Assembly (NCBI RefSeq): GCF_040222815.1 | Contig: NZ_JAVKCH010000012.1 | Span: forward strand, 1-64,000 | Length of the DNA stretch: 64,000 nt | Source of the DNA: Imperialibacter sp040222815 | GTDB taxonomy: Bacteria > Bacteroidota > Bacteroidia > Cytophagales > Cyclobacteriaceae | Direction: 5' to 3' | Shown: one piece after another, positions 17,275-24,446 of the stretch | How positions within the stretch are numbered: position 1 is the stretch's first letter | How the letters are laid out: each line of letters starts with the position of its first letter | Position numbers and translations under genes: made by a program | The notes under the pieces: model-generated | Databases searched by the model: none | What the model was told of the DNA's origin: nothing | Seen by the model: the letters and a program-made list of their open reading frames with translations, nothing else

Positions 17275-17924
17275 GATTTTTCTTTGTTGTATTCTTTAAG
17301 TAAAATTTTCATGTCTTCCATCAGTTCATTTACCGCTTCCTCTACCGTGCCATCGTAAACACCCCTGATTCGGCGGCCTTTGTCCACCAAAAGAAAGGCG
17401 CCGCTATGAATGTAACCACCAGGAGCATCGGGATCCTCACCCGCTACAACCATGTAGCTGGTTTCTCCCAGGTCGTAAATAGCATCTTTGTCGCCCGTAA
17501 CGAAGTGCCACTTATCGCTTTTCACTCCCAATCGCTCTGCAAAATCGTGCAACACCGCTACGGTGTCATGCTCCGGGTCAATGGAGTAGCTTAGCAGGCC
17601 CACTTCAGGATTGCTCTCAAAGGTTTCATAAATGCGGATCATTTGTGTTTTCATGATCGGGCAAATGGTGGGGCAGCTTGTGAAGAAAAAGTCAGCCACG
17701 TAGATTTTGCCATTGTACGTTTCGTTGGTGACCCAGGCACTGTCCTGATCGAGAAACCTGAAGTCGGCAATGGTGTGGTAGATAGTGTCGGCTGTTGTTA
17801 CGCCATCAATTTCTACCGTCGTCACTTCCCTTCTGCCAAGGATGGGTAGTTTTTTTTCGCCTCCGAAATTTGCACAGGCACCAAGGCTCGCAACCATTAG
17901 CACCGAGAATATTAATTTTTTCAT
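17271..17924 (-). CDS. SCO1/SenC-family protein
   Basis: From the ATG at 17924 the product is 217 residues with a lipoprotein signal ending LGAC. The thioredoxin-like domain keeps the copper ligands: CPTIC (CxxxC) after ADFFFTS and the conserved His in GGYIHSGAFLLVD. SCO proteins deliver copper to the CuA site of cytochrome oxidase or act in its redox assembly. The frame is open to 17957, but MKKLIFSVL at 17924 gives a proper signal peptide. It sits between HemJ and cytochrome c. Confidence 0.92.
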   Translation of the reverse strand: MKKLIFSVLMVASLGACANFGGEKKLPILGRREVTTVEIDGVTTADTIYHTIADFRFLDQDSAWVTNETYNGKIYVADFFFTSCPTICPIMKTQMIRIYETFESNPEVGLLSYSIDPEHDTVAVLHDFAERLGVKSDKWHFVTGDKDAIYDLGETSYMVVAGEDPDAPGGYIHSGAFLLVDKGRRIRGVYDGTVEEAVNELMEDMKILLKEYNKEKS

Positions 17925-17926
17925 TT

Positions 17927-18478
17927 TCAACTCTTTGAATTCGTTTTCTCTCTCCACTTCTTATAACTCCTGATGGCGAACATGAGTGCCCCGGTAAAAA
18001 CTATCAGTCCTCCCATGCCCCATGCCAGGCTTACGATGTTTTTGAGCACTACAAGGAAAACAGTGGCTACGAGAAGAATGGTGGCTACTTCATTGAAAAC
18101 CCGTAAGTAGTAGCCTGAGTCTTTATAGACATCCTTCTGCAGGTTCCTGAATTTTACATGACAAACCCACTGATAAACATATAGGAAGAACACGAAAACC
18201 AGTTTGGCGATCATCCATGGCTGGGTGGCCAGTGCCCACCCCAGGGAGTTGAGCACAAGCGGGCCAAATATCAGCGTTAAAATGGCGGAAGGCCAGGTAA
18301 TGCCAAACCACAGCAGCTTCGAAATACGCTTGTATTCTTTGGTGAGGATGCTGCGCTCAGGCTCCGGTTTTTCCTGGGTTTCTGTTTGATAGATAAACAA
18401 GCGAACCATATAAAACAGGCCTGCAAACCAGGTGACAATAAAGATGATATGAAGCGCCTTGAGATACAGATAAGACAT
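17927..18478 (-). CDS. hemJ: Protoporphyrinogen oxidase HemJ
   Basis: The 183-residue membrane protein has four to five helices and the HemJ hallmarks: N-terminal YLYLKALHIIFIVTWFAGLFY, with a conserved His, and WMIAKLVFVFFLYVYQWVCH in the middle. HemJ oxidises protoporphyrinogen IX to protoporphyrin IX in heme synthesis. It heads an operon with SCO and a cytochrome c, fitting a heme/oxidase supply unit. A perfect TATTTTTG -7 box lies 17 nt upstream. Confidence 0.9.
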   Translation of the reverse strand: MSYLYLKALHIIFIVTWFAGLFYMVRLFIYQTETQEKPEPERSILTKEYKRISKLLWFGITWPSAILTLIFGPLVLNSLGWALATQPWMIAKLVFVFFLYVYQWVCHVKFRNLQKDVYKDSGYYLRVFNEVATILLVATVFLVVLKNIVSLAWGMGGLIVFTGALMFAIRSYKKWREKTNSKS

Positions 18479-18494
18479 GCTTGTCCTTTTGCCT

Positions 18495-18502
18495 CAAAAA
18501 TA
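18495..18502 (-). promoter_or_regulatory. Promoter -7 box of hemJ
   Basis: Minus-strand TATTTTTG matches TAnnTTTG and lies 17 nt before the hemJ ATG. No matching -33 TTG was found 19-21 bp upstream. Confidence 0.45.
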
Positions 18503-18609
18503 GTGGCTGAAAGGCGAATCTCCTTGCTTTGGTCGGAATAAAAGCGTGTATTTCTTGCTCCGGGGAAATCAAAAGAAAAGGCCGTTTCAGGCACCGATGT
18601 GGCAAATGT

Positions 18610-19410
18610 TTACAAAAGGGTTACCACGTCCCCCACTTTTACCACTCCTTGTTTTTCGACGACGGCATTCATGCCAAAAAGGATTTTGTGCTCTTGTTTT
18701 CTGAATGCTGCCAGCGTTTTTGTGGGCTCCTTACCCATTTTGCCTGTTTCCTGATCGATAGTAGGTATCTGACACCTGGCGCAGGGCTTCAGGCAATGGA
18801 AAATGGCATCGCCGGCTGAAAGTTTCCCCCAGGTGTCTTCTTCAAACGGTGTTGCATTTGCCACTACAATATTGGGACGAAACCTGTTCATGGGAATGGG
18901 TTGTTCGAGCTTGTCGTTCAGGTCCTTCAACGAGGCGTCGGATATGAAAAGATAGGGATAGCCATCGGCGAAGCTCACCATGGAATTGGCTCCGTATTTT
19001 TTTTCCACTTCTCTTTTCTTGCTTTCGTGCTGAAAGCAGAACCATACTTTTTCGCCGAGCACGTCGGAAAACCAATCATTGAAGTTTTTTCCAACGATCC
19101 GTGCTTCTACTTCGTCGTCCCAAATGGAGACCTTCTCTTTGCTGCCTGAATAATGTTCGCTGTTCAGTGGTACCATAATGGAGCTGTCCTGATAGGTGAT
19201 TACAAGCGACTCCCCAATGATTGCGGTATGAATCAAAGCCAGCATAGGTGTTTCTCTTTGCGAAATGAATTTACCTGTTGTGTCGGTCAGCATCCAGCGC
19301 CTGTCATACCTGAAGCCTTTTTCAAGCGCCTCCGCCTCTTTTACGCTTATCCCTTTCAAGCCCTTCACAGGGTAAATATTCAATTCGCTTATCTGCAACG
19401 CCATGGGCAA
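18610..19410 (-). CDS. MOSC-domain protein (YcbX/mARC-like)
   Basis: The 266-residue product has the N-terminal MOSC beta-barrel (opening with SELNIYPVKGLKGISVKEA) and a C-terminal MOSC domain with NRFRPNIVV and the CLKPCARCQIPTID motif. A Cys of this motif is the expected molybdenum ligand. The family reduces N-hydroxylated compounds using molybdenum cofactor. There is no fused ferredoxin domain, so it needs an external electron donor. Monocistronic between hemJ and crp. Confidence 0.9.
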   Translation of the reverse strand: MPMALQISELNIYPVKGLKGISVKEAEALEKGFRYDRRWMLTDTTGKFISQRETPMLALIHTAIIGESLVITYQDSSIMVPLNSEHYSGSKEKVSIWDDEVEARIVGKNFNDWFSDVLGEKVWFCFQHESKKREVEKKYGANSMVSFADGYPYLFISDASLKDLNDKLEQPIPMNRFRPNIVVANATPFEEDTWGKLSAGDAIFHCLKPCARCQIPTIDQETGKMGKEPTKTLAAFRKQEHKILFGMNAVVEKQGVVKVGDVVTLL

Positions 19411-19484
19411 TGAACTTTTTAGATGGTAAATATGGTTCCTTTTGCTGAAATTGCTTTTGTTTCAACCTTGATTTCCTGCCAATT

Positions 19485-20165
19485 ATGAGTGAACGCACCA
19501 GTTTATGGTATTTTGAGGAGGTAGATCTTTACAACGTGCTCTGCCCTCACAAGGTACCGGACATGAAAGAGCGGCACACGTTCAATCATTTCCGGAAGGA
19601 TCAGTTCATTTATTTTCCCAACGAACCATCAAGTCATATTTACCTTATTGCCGAAGGGCGGGTTAAAATAGGTTCCTATACCGAGGACGGCAAAGAAATC
19701 CTGAAGGCCATTCTTGGTGCCGGGGAAATTTTTGGCGAGTTATCTATTGCAGGCGAAGAGCGAAGGACAGACTTTGCGCAGGCCCTGGACCCTAACACCA
19801 CGGTTTGCCCTATGACCATCGACGATATGCAGGAGTTGATGAAGGAGAACCAGGCCTTAAGTTTGCGAATTTTTAAGCTGATGGGCCTTCGCCTCAAGAG
19901 GGTGGAGCGCAAACTGGAATCGCTGGTATTTAAAGACGCCCGTAGCAGGGTGATTGATTTCATCAGAGAAATGGCAGAAGAGCGAGGGCAGAAGGTAGGC
20001 TACGAAATGCTGATCAAGACAAAATTTACCCACAAGGACATTGCCAGCCTCACAGGCACCAGCCGCCAAACCGTGACCACCATTCTCAACGAGCTGAAAT
20101 CTCAAAATGTGATCAATTTTGACAGGCGAAGGATTTTGGTGAGGGATATGGATAAGTTGAAGTAG
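19485..20165 (+). CDS. Crp/Fnr-family transcription regulator
   Basis: The 226-residue product has an N-terminal cyclic-nucleotide-binding-type jelly roll (with GRVKIGSYTEDGKE and GEIFGELSIAGEERRTDFAQA), a long dimer helix (about 125-150), and a C-terminal winged helix with KDIASLTGTSRQTVTTILNEL as turn and recognition helix. I see no Cys cluster for an FeS centre. A CRP-like palindrome GTGA-N6-TCAC upstream of yceI at 35709 is a possible target within this window. Confidence 0.92.
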   Translation: MSERTSLWYFEEVDLYNVLCPHKVPDMKERHTFNHFRKDQFIYFPNEPSSHIYLIAEGRVKIGSYTEDGKEILKAILGAGEIFGELSIAGEERRTDFAQALDPNTTVCPMTIDDMQELMKENQALSLRIFKLMGLRLKRVERKLESLVFKDARSRVIDFIREMAEERGQKVGYEMLIKTKFTHKDIASLTGTSRQTVTTILNELKSQNVINFDRRRILVRDMDKLK

Positions 20166-20198
20166 TTGACGAAGTCACAATCTGTGATGGAATGGACG

Positions 20199-20891
20199 TT
20201 ATTTTTCCAAAATCACTTTTGCTGTCGAGTCATCGACTCCGTTCACCATGATTTTTTTCCCATCTGTAGTGATGATTTCTATGAAAGGGCCTTTGGTCGA
20301 CTGAAGAAATAGCAGGCATTCCCCAAGTTGTTCAACCATAAAATGCCCCTTATAAACATCGCCCATATGAAAGCCGTTTGTTTTCAAACCAATCTTGCCG
20401 ATTTCGTTCACCTGTCTGGCGCTTTCGACTTCCGCTTTTGTTCCAAAGAAGCCCGATATGGTAATCGTTCTTCCGTCGACTGTAATTTGAGCGGGTTGGC
20501 TGGAGTAGTATAGAAAACCGCCTGTTCCGACAAATAGTATGACAACAAAGGCGATGACTACAGCTAACTTGCCGGGCGACCTCTTGTTGTGATCATATTT
20601 TTGAGCCTGAATAAGCATGAAGGGAATTGGAACCATGACGGCAACAATCAACCAAACGCCTGACATGTTTTGCCAACCCATCCAATCCAAGATCAAACCT
20701 CCGACAATTACCAGCAAGCCCATGGCAATCAGGTGGTTTCTCATCATAGACGACAAGCCTTTGATGTCTACATTTTTTCGTTTTTCCTCCGACATCGTAT
20801 TGTAGCCGGCAATAGCCATCGGGTTTGCTTTTACCAGAAAGCCAGTCCCAATTAAAAAGCCACCTATGATAAGATTAATGAGCAGATCCAT
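20199..20891 (-). CDS. DUF3784 membrane protein
   Basis: The 230-residue product has an N-terminal DUF3784 module with three helices (about 4-24, 52-70, 76-94) and the typical AIAGYNTMSEEKR segment. A fourth helix (about 108-130) precedes a soluble C-terminal part (about 135-230) of beta character that resembles a PH-like fold (GLKTNGFHMGDVYKGHF). Function unknown. No operon partner. Confidence 0.8.
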   Translation of the reverse strand: MDLLINLIIGGFLIGTGFLVKANPMAIAGYNTMSEEKRKNVDIKGLSSMMRNHLIAMGLLVIVGGLILDWMGWQNMSGVWLIVAVMVPIPFMLIQAQKYDHNKRSPGKLAVVIAFVVILFVGTGGFLYYSSQPAQITVDGRTITISGFFGTKAEVESARQVNEIGKIGLKTNGFHMGDVYKGHFMVEQLGECLLFLQSTKGPFIEIITTDGKKIMVNGVDDSTAKVILEK

Positions 20892-21008
20892 TGATTAAAA
20901 ATAGGAAAATGGGCGCAGGTTTTCCAATTGCCATTCTGATAAAAAGAAAGGTGGTGTACCCACTCAAGAGCTCGAATGAGTGGCTTGTTCAGGAAAGCAG
21001 ATCCATGT

Positions 21009-21884
21009 TTACTTCTCCCAGTATTTGCTCCTCTTGTAGTTCTTCAGCCGAAGCTTGCGGCCATCCCAGGCGACCATTTCCACGAGGATGTTTGGATAGG
21101 CTTGCGTGAAGATGTATTGGTTGATTTTTTCTTCATCCAGCTGTACCGTCACTCGCCAGGTGTCTTGCTGGGGCAATCCGCCAGGCAGTGAGTCGATGGC
21201 CTCAAGGGGTGCCACGCTAAACTCGGCATCGTACACCCGGGGCATGTCGGCACGGCTATTGATTTGTGTGGCATACACTGGCATGCGGAACCACAGCTTG
21301 TCTTTGAATTTCAGGGTTCGCAGGGTGTACGGCAGCTGATCTTCCCAAAGCGGCGTGGCATCCAGCATTTTGGTGTCGTCGCCCTGCCCGTCCCAGTAGC
21401 TGTGGTAGGTGTACTCCAGCTGACTACCTTTTTCCTTCAGCATCTTGAAAGTATTGCCGCACCATTCCTGGCTGGAGTTGGTGAATTTGTGGATTTGCAC
21501 CGGATTGTTTCTGTGAAAGAAGATGCTTGTAAGAAAGTGGTAGGGGTAGTTGTCAGTTGGGATATCCGCAAACTGGTTCACCTTCATAACTTCATAAAGG
21601 TCAGTTCTTTCGTAGTCATCCGTTTTTACGCCGAACTCAATATTGAAATCCTCCTTTACCAGGATATGGACGTAATCAAAATAGCGGGGTTTGTTGTAGA
21701 TGGTTCGTGCGGCATTGTAAATGGCCACTTCTGCCTGCCCGTCGTCCCATAGTTCATTTTTGGCCCAACTTGTGTCGAAATATTCGTTGAGCCCCCGTTC
21801 ATCGGATGAGTCAAATACTTGATCGCAGGCCGGAATTAATGCCACGATGGTTAATGCAGGAAGGATTAAGTTTGAGATTTTCAT
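21009..21884 (-). CDS. Putative lipoprotein of unknown function
   Basis: From the ATG at 21884 the product has about 291 residues and a lipoprotein signal (MKISNLILPALTIVALIPAC, lipobox Cys20). The mature part is soluble with many aromatic residues; I recognise no domain. The frame is open to 22022, but only the 21884 start yields a signal peptide. A 16-bp palindrome (GTCAAAG, TG, CTTTGAC) at 21961-21976 lies upstream and could be an operator. Confidence 0.75.
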   Translation of the reverse strand: MKISNLILPALTIVALIPACDQVFDSSDERGLNEYFDTSWAKNELWDDGQAEVAIYNAARTIYNKPRYFDYVHILVKEDFNIEFGVKTDDYERTDLYEVMKVNQFADIPTDNYPYHFLTSIFFHRNNPVQIHKFTNSSQEWCGNTFKMLKEKGSQLEYTYHSYWDGQGDDTKMLDATPLWEDQLPYTLRTLKFKDKLWFRMPVYATQINSRADMPRVYDAEFSVAPLEAIDSLPGGLPQQDTWRVTVQLDEEKINQYIFTQAYPNILVEMVAWDGRKLRLKNYKRSKYWEK

Positions 21885-21960
21885 GGGGGCTTGCGAATGT
21901 GGCCGATGAAGTGTTATGGACTTTTGAACTATTACCCGAATTTGGGTTCTATTCTCTAGT

Positions 21961-21976
21961 GTCAAAGTGCTTTGAC
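21961..21976. promoter_or_regulatory. Palindrome upstream of the lipoprotein gene
   Basis: Perfect 7-bp arms GTCAAAG and CTTTGAC are separated by 2 bp, 77 bp before the lipoprotein start. It has the size of an operator for a dimeric regulator. No assignment possible. Confidence 0.3.
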
Positions 21977-22057
21977 TGCTATGCAGCTTAGGCTGGAACG
22001 TAAGGAAGAGTATCGATGTCAATATGCATTTTGGCTATGACTTTTCTTAGTTATTCG

Positions 22058-22095
22058 CTTTAAGCTTCTCTTAGCACTTTAAGCTTCTCTTAGCA
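22058..22095. repeat. 19-bp perfect tandem duplication
   Basis: The unit CTTTAAGCTTCTCTTAGCA occurs twice head to tail, at 22058-22076 and 22077-22095, in the gap between the lipoprotein and RHH genes. It could be a slippage product or a doubled binding site. Confidence 0.85.
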
Positions 22096-22184
22096 CAAAG
22101 GACTTCCATGCCTTTCTCGTTTTGGTATAAGCGAAGGTACAAAAACCGCCGTCGCAAAAAAAGTTAAAAAATTCTAACAACACA

Positions 22185-22218
22185 TTATTGTGAGTTATTG
22201 TACACAATGCTATATTTG
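22185..22218 (+). promoter_or_regulatory. RHH-gene promoter with operator-like repeats
   Basis: A TTG at 22188-22190 and a perfect TATATTTG at 22211-22218 are separated by 20 bp, a textbook Bacteroidota promoter. Within it TTATTGT occurs twice 10 bp apart (22185 and 22195), and ATTGT-AC-ACAAT at 22197-22208 is an inverted repeat between the two boxes. RHH proteins often bind such helically phased repeats, so autoregulation of the gene at 22273 is likely (inference). Confidence 0.65.
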
Positions 22219-22272
22219 TGTTCAGAGCACGAATACCTACTTATAGTACCGAACATTATAACTATCGTAACC

Positions 22273-22464
22273 ATGCAGAATCCAATTGCAACCAAGGAAT
22301 TACCAACAGTAGTTAAGACAGTCAGACTAAAGACTACCTTAGCTCAAGAAATTGAAGCAATTGCGGAGAGGGAGAACCGCAATTTCAGCAACATGGTGGA
22401 AACCATGCTGTTAAAATTTATTTATGATGAAGATAGACACAAAACTAAATTATCAGCTCAATAG
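22273..22464 (+). CDS. Ribbon-helix-helix (CopG-like) DNA-binding protein
   Basis: The 63-residue product has one RHH domain: the strand VVKTVRLKTTL, helix AQEIEAIAERENR and helix FSNMVETMLLKFIYD. Such proteins dimerise and bind short repeats as repressors, often as antitoxins or plasmid and phage regulators. No toxin follows; the next feature is a terminator. I chose the ATG at 22273 because the frame upstream of it overlaps the promoter. The operator-like repeats in its own promoter point to autoregulation. Confidence 0.75.
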   Translation: MQNPIATKELPTVVKTVRLKTTLAQEIEAIAERENRNFSNMVETMLLKFIYDEDRHKTKLSAQ

Positions 22465-22506
22465 AGTAACATTTAGAGCAGAAGTACAAATAGTAGTAAT
22501 TACTGA

Positions 22507-22547
22507 AGAGGGCTCTAATTCCTTAATGGGATTAGACCCTCTTTTTT
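22507..22547 (+). terminator. Terminator of the RHH gene
   Basis: A long hairpin (AGAGGGCTCTAATTC with GGATTAGACCCTCT, one bulge) is followed by a run of T. It lies 43 nt past the RHH stop. Confidence 0.85.
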
Positions 22548-22690
22548 GTTTTGGATTAAACTAGAAAGGCATAGACATAATTTGAGAGAAAAACATAATT
22601 AAAAAAATCGGCCTTAGCTATTGGCCTTGTGATCTACGACTTGGAATGAAGAAAGTTAAACTAAAGCTTTAACTTAGCGGGTAATTGTGA

Positions 22691-22803
22691 TACCTTTGTG
22701 TCGCAACTTGTTATCACGCTGAGAATTGCGCCTCTTCTATTCAACGAAAGGAGTAATCGCTTGGCGGAAAAAATAGCCCTGGCCCCTAAAGCCAGGGTTT
22801 TTT
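22691..22803 (+). ncRNA. Candidate short RNA with its own promoter and terminator
   Basis: TACCTTTG at 22691-22698 fits the -7 consensus, though no good -33 element is visible. A terminator (CCCTGGC, 7-nt loop, GCCAGGG, six T) ends at 22803, giving a transcript of about 100 nt. Its first about 20 nt (GCAACTTGTTATCACGCT) are nearly fully complementary to the start region of the small ORF at 22871. A 16-codon TTG frame (22761-22811) behind AAAGGAG could instead make this a leader peptide. No known RNA family recognised. Confidence 0.4.
22777..22803 (+). terminator. Intrinsic terminator in the gene-poor region
   Basis: A perfect 7-bp GC-rich stem CCCTGGC/GCCAGGG with a 7-nt loop is followed by six T. 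Confidence 0.8.
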
Positions 22804-22870
22804 GTTTGTGATGTTACAAGCAGGGTAAAAACGGTTAGACCCATATCAACACCGGTTAAATTGGTTAAGC

Positions 22871-23011
22871 GTGAATAACAAGTTGCCACAAAGACGCAAA
22901 ATCAATGGTAAGGAGCATAAATTGGTGTTTCGTAAATACAAAACCGACAAGAACGGTGAGCGTATTTATCCCAAGAATGCTACTTGCTTTGCATTTTACG
23001 TCCCAGTTTAG
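22871..23011 (+). CDS. Possible 46-residue basic peptide (GTG start)
   Basis: A GTG-started frame encodes a peptide opening NNKLPQRRKINGKEHKLVF and ending KNATCFAFYVPV, strongly basic, with a Gly/Lys/Tyr-rich middle. I do not recognise the family. There is no Shine-Dalgarno. The start codon lies inside the right arm of a 26-bp imperfect inverted repeat whose left arm is at 22694-22720, so its translation could be masked by pairing. Short and unproven. Confidence 0.35.
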   Translation: MNNKLPQRRKINGKEHKLVFRKYKTDKNGERIYPKNATCFAFYVPV

Positions 23012-23158
23012 TGTAGTTTTTTAACTACAAAATGTGCTACGTGTCGGTGTAACCGGCACCCGGGCTTCCCGGTTGAGTGAGATTAGTCCGTATTTTAGGG
23101 ATGCTGAACTATATCACTTTAATAAGGCCTGCACCTCCACGTGCGGGCCTTTCTTTTC
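23012..23158 (+). other. Structured gene-free segment ending in a terminator
   Basis: Small hairpins follow one another: TGTAGTT/AACTACA near 23013-23030, CGGTGTAACCG near 23047, CCGGGCTTCCCGG near 23062. The segment ends in a strong terminator at 23126-23158. It may be the 3' UTR of the small ORF at 22871 or an RNA of its own. No frame of note. Confidence 0.4.
23126..23158 (+). terminator. Intrinsic terminator
   Basis: GGCCTGCAC and GTGCGGGCC form a 9-bp stem (one G-T pair) followed by TTTCTTTTCT. Confidence 0.8.
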
Positions 23159-23344
23159 TAAAGGAACATAAAAAAAACTTCACTAGTGCTCCATTTATAT
23201 AATTTAACATACGGTAAACATCCGTTATGAGTTCGGCCAGTATTTCATTATTGGACAACTAAGACGCTTCTGTGTCTCGTAAGCCTTCTTCCTAGCGAAC
23301 CTCTATGAAAATAGGCAAAGATTTCTTCTGAGGGTTCTTACTTT
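23159..23344. other. AT-rich gap without recognised features
   Basis: I see no frame, promoter consensus or strong hairpin between the terminator at 23158 and the end of the minus-strand glycosyltransferase operon. Confidence 0.6.
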
Positions 23345-23947
23345 TCATTGTATCAATAATCTTTTCAGCCTCCCCAAATCATCGATGGTGTCCACATCGC
23401 TCAGAGGCGGGAGCTTGTGGAAGTCTTTGTTTTGGCTTTCAATATAGTCAGTTGTCTTTTTGTACACCGAGCTAGTGCTCCACTCAATGCCCTTGAAAAT
23501 ACCGCTGTCAAAAGTTTTCATTCCCAGCAAGTAGTAACCTCCATCACGGGCTGGGCCAATGATGAAATCACGAAAAGCAAGACACTCAAAAGCCTTTTCG
23601 ATATAGAGGGTTTCTAGTTCCAGACAATCGCTGCCAATGATGGCTGCCCGTTCATAGCCAAGCCCGAGCACTTCTTCGAACGCATTGGACATGCGCTCGC
23701 CAAGGTCATCGCCCTTTTGCTGTTTCAATATGTATCCGGCGTTAGAGAAAATATCGTCTTCAGGAATGAAGCTGGAATAGAAGACGTATTTGTCTTGCGA
23801 AAGGTCGGCAGTGATGTCTTTAGTGTGCTGCAAAAGCTCAAGATAAACGTCAAGGGCTTTTTCATCACCAATGTCTTTTGCGAGGCGGGTTTTTACCTTG
23901 CCCAGCTCAGCATTTTTCACAAAAATAATGAGTGCTTCTTTAGTCAT
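23345..23947 (-). CDS. TIGR04282-family (DUF2064) glycosyltransferase
   Basis: The 200-residue product is a GT-A-fold transferase of the family annotated as rSAM/selenodomain-associated or arsenosugar-type glycosyltransferase 1. Markers are the N-terminal IIFVKNAELGKVKTRLAKDI, RAAIIGSDCLEL (metal-binding D), and GPARDGGYYLLGM. The name implies arsenosugar or selenium chemistry, but no radical SAM partner is seen here, so the sugar acceptor is unknown. It is last in a five-gene minus-strand operon and overlaps the rhodanese stop by 8 nt. Confidence 0.88.
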   Translation of the reverse strand: MTKEALIIFVKNAELGKVKTRLAKDIGDEKALDVYLELLQHTKDITADLSQDKYVFYSSFIPEDDIFSNAGYILKQQKGDDLGERMSNAFEEVLGLGYERAAIIGSDCLELETLYIEKAFECLAFRDFIIGPARDGGYYLLGMKTFDSGIFKGIEWSTSSVYKKTTDYIESQNKDFHKLPPLSDVDTIDDLGRLKRLLIQ

Positions 23948-24446
23948 ATACTTTTATCCCTTCCTTCAGCCACACTGACCAAAGCTTGTTGTAGCAATGC
24001 ACACTGTCGGTTGCCTGGTTTTTCGAATTCACCACTGTGTGCCCTTCGTTTTTCCATTCAAAAATACCGCCGTACAGGTTTTCCACATGGGTATAGCCCA
24101 GGGCTTTCAGCTTTTCTCCAATTTTTTCGCTTCGATAGCCGACGGAGCAATACACCACAATTGGTTGATCTTTGGCAATGTCTTTGACCATTTCGGGCTT
24201 GAACGTTTCGTAGTCTACCCATTTGGCACCCGAAAGATGGCTAACATCAAACTCAGCTTTGGCCCTTGTATCAAGTAAAATTGGCTTTTTTGCCTGTTGG
24301 ATACTTGCCAGCGAATCAGCCGAGATGGTAGGCACCGACCTGCTGTAAAGCGTTGAAAGCAGCACGTCGTAAGCACTTTGCGCTTGCGTAAACTGTGGCA
24401 AGGCAATGGCGAAAACGAGCAAGAGTAGTCTTCCTGGTGTTGTCAT
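23940..24446 (-). CDS. Secreted rhodanese-like protein
   Basis: From the ATG at 24446 the product has 168 residues with a signal peptide (LLLLVFAIALPQFTQAQS). The rhodanese domain keeps the active-site loop VVYCSVGYRSE with catalytic Cys, and DTRAKAEFDVSHLSGA upstream. It may transfer sulfur in the periplasm. The ATG overlaps the stop of the upstream mannosyltransferase-like gene (ATGA), so this start is preferred over the longer frame reaching 24611. Confidence 0.88.
   Translation of the reverse strand: MTTPGRLLLLVFAIALPQFTQAQSAYDVLLSTLYSRSVPTISADSLASIQQAKKPILLDTRAKAEFDVSHLSGAKWVDYETFKPEMVKDIAKDQPIVVYCSVGYRSEKIGEKLKALGYTHVENLYGGIFEWKNEGHTVVNSKNQATDSVHCYNKLWSVWLKEGIKVYD

Noticed and set aside
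22694..22893. Integron attC site or MITE
   Set aside because: The inverted repeat lacks the RYYYAAC/GTTRRRY ends of attC, and there is no second copy or target duplication in the window.
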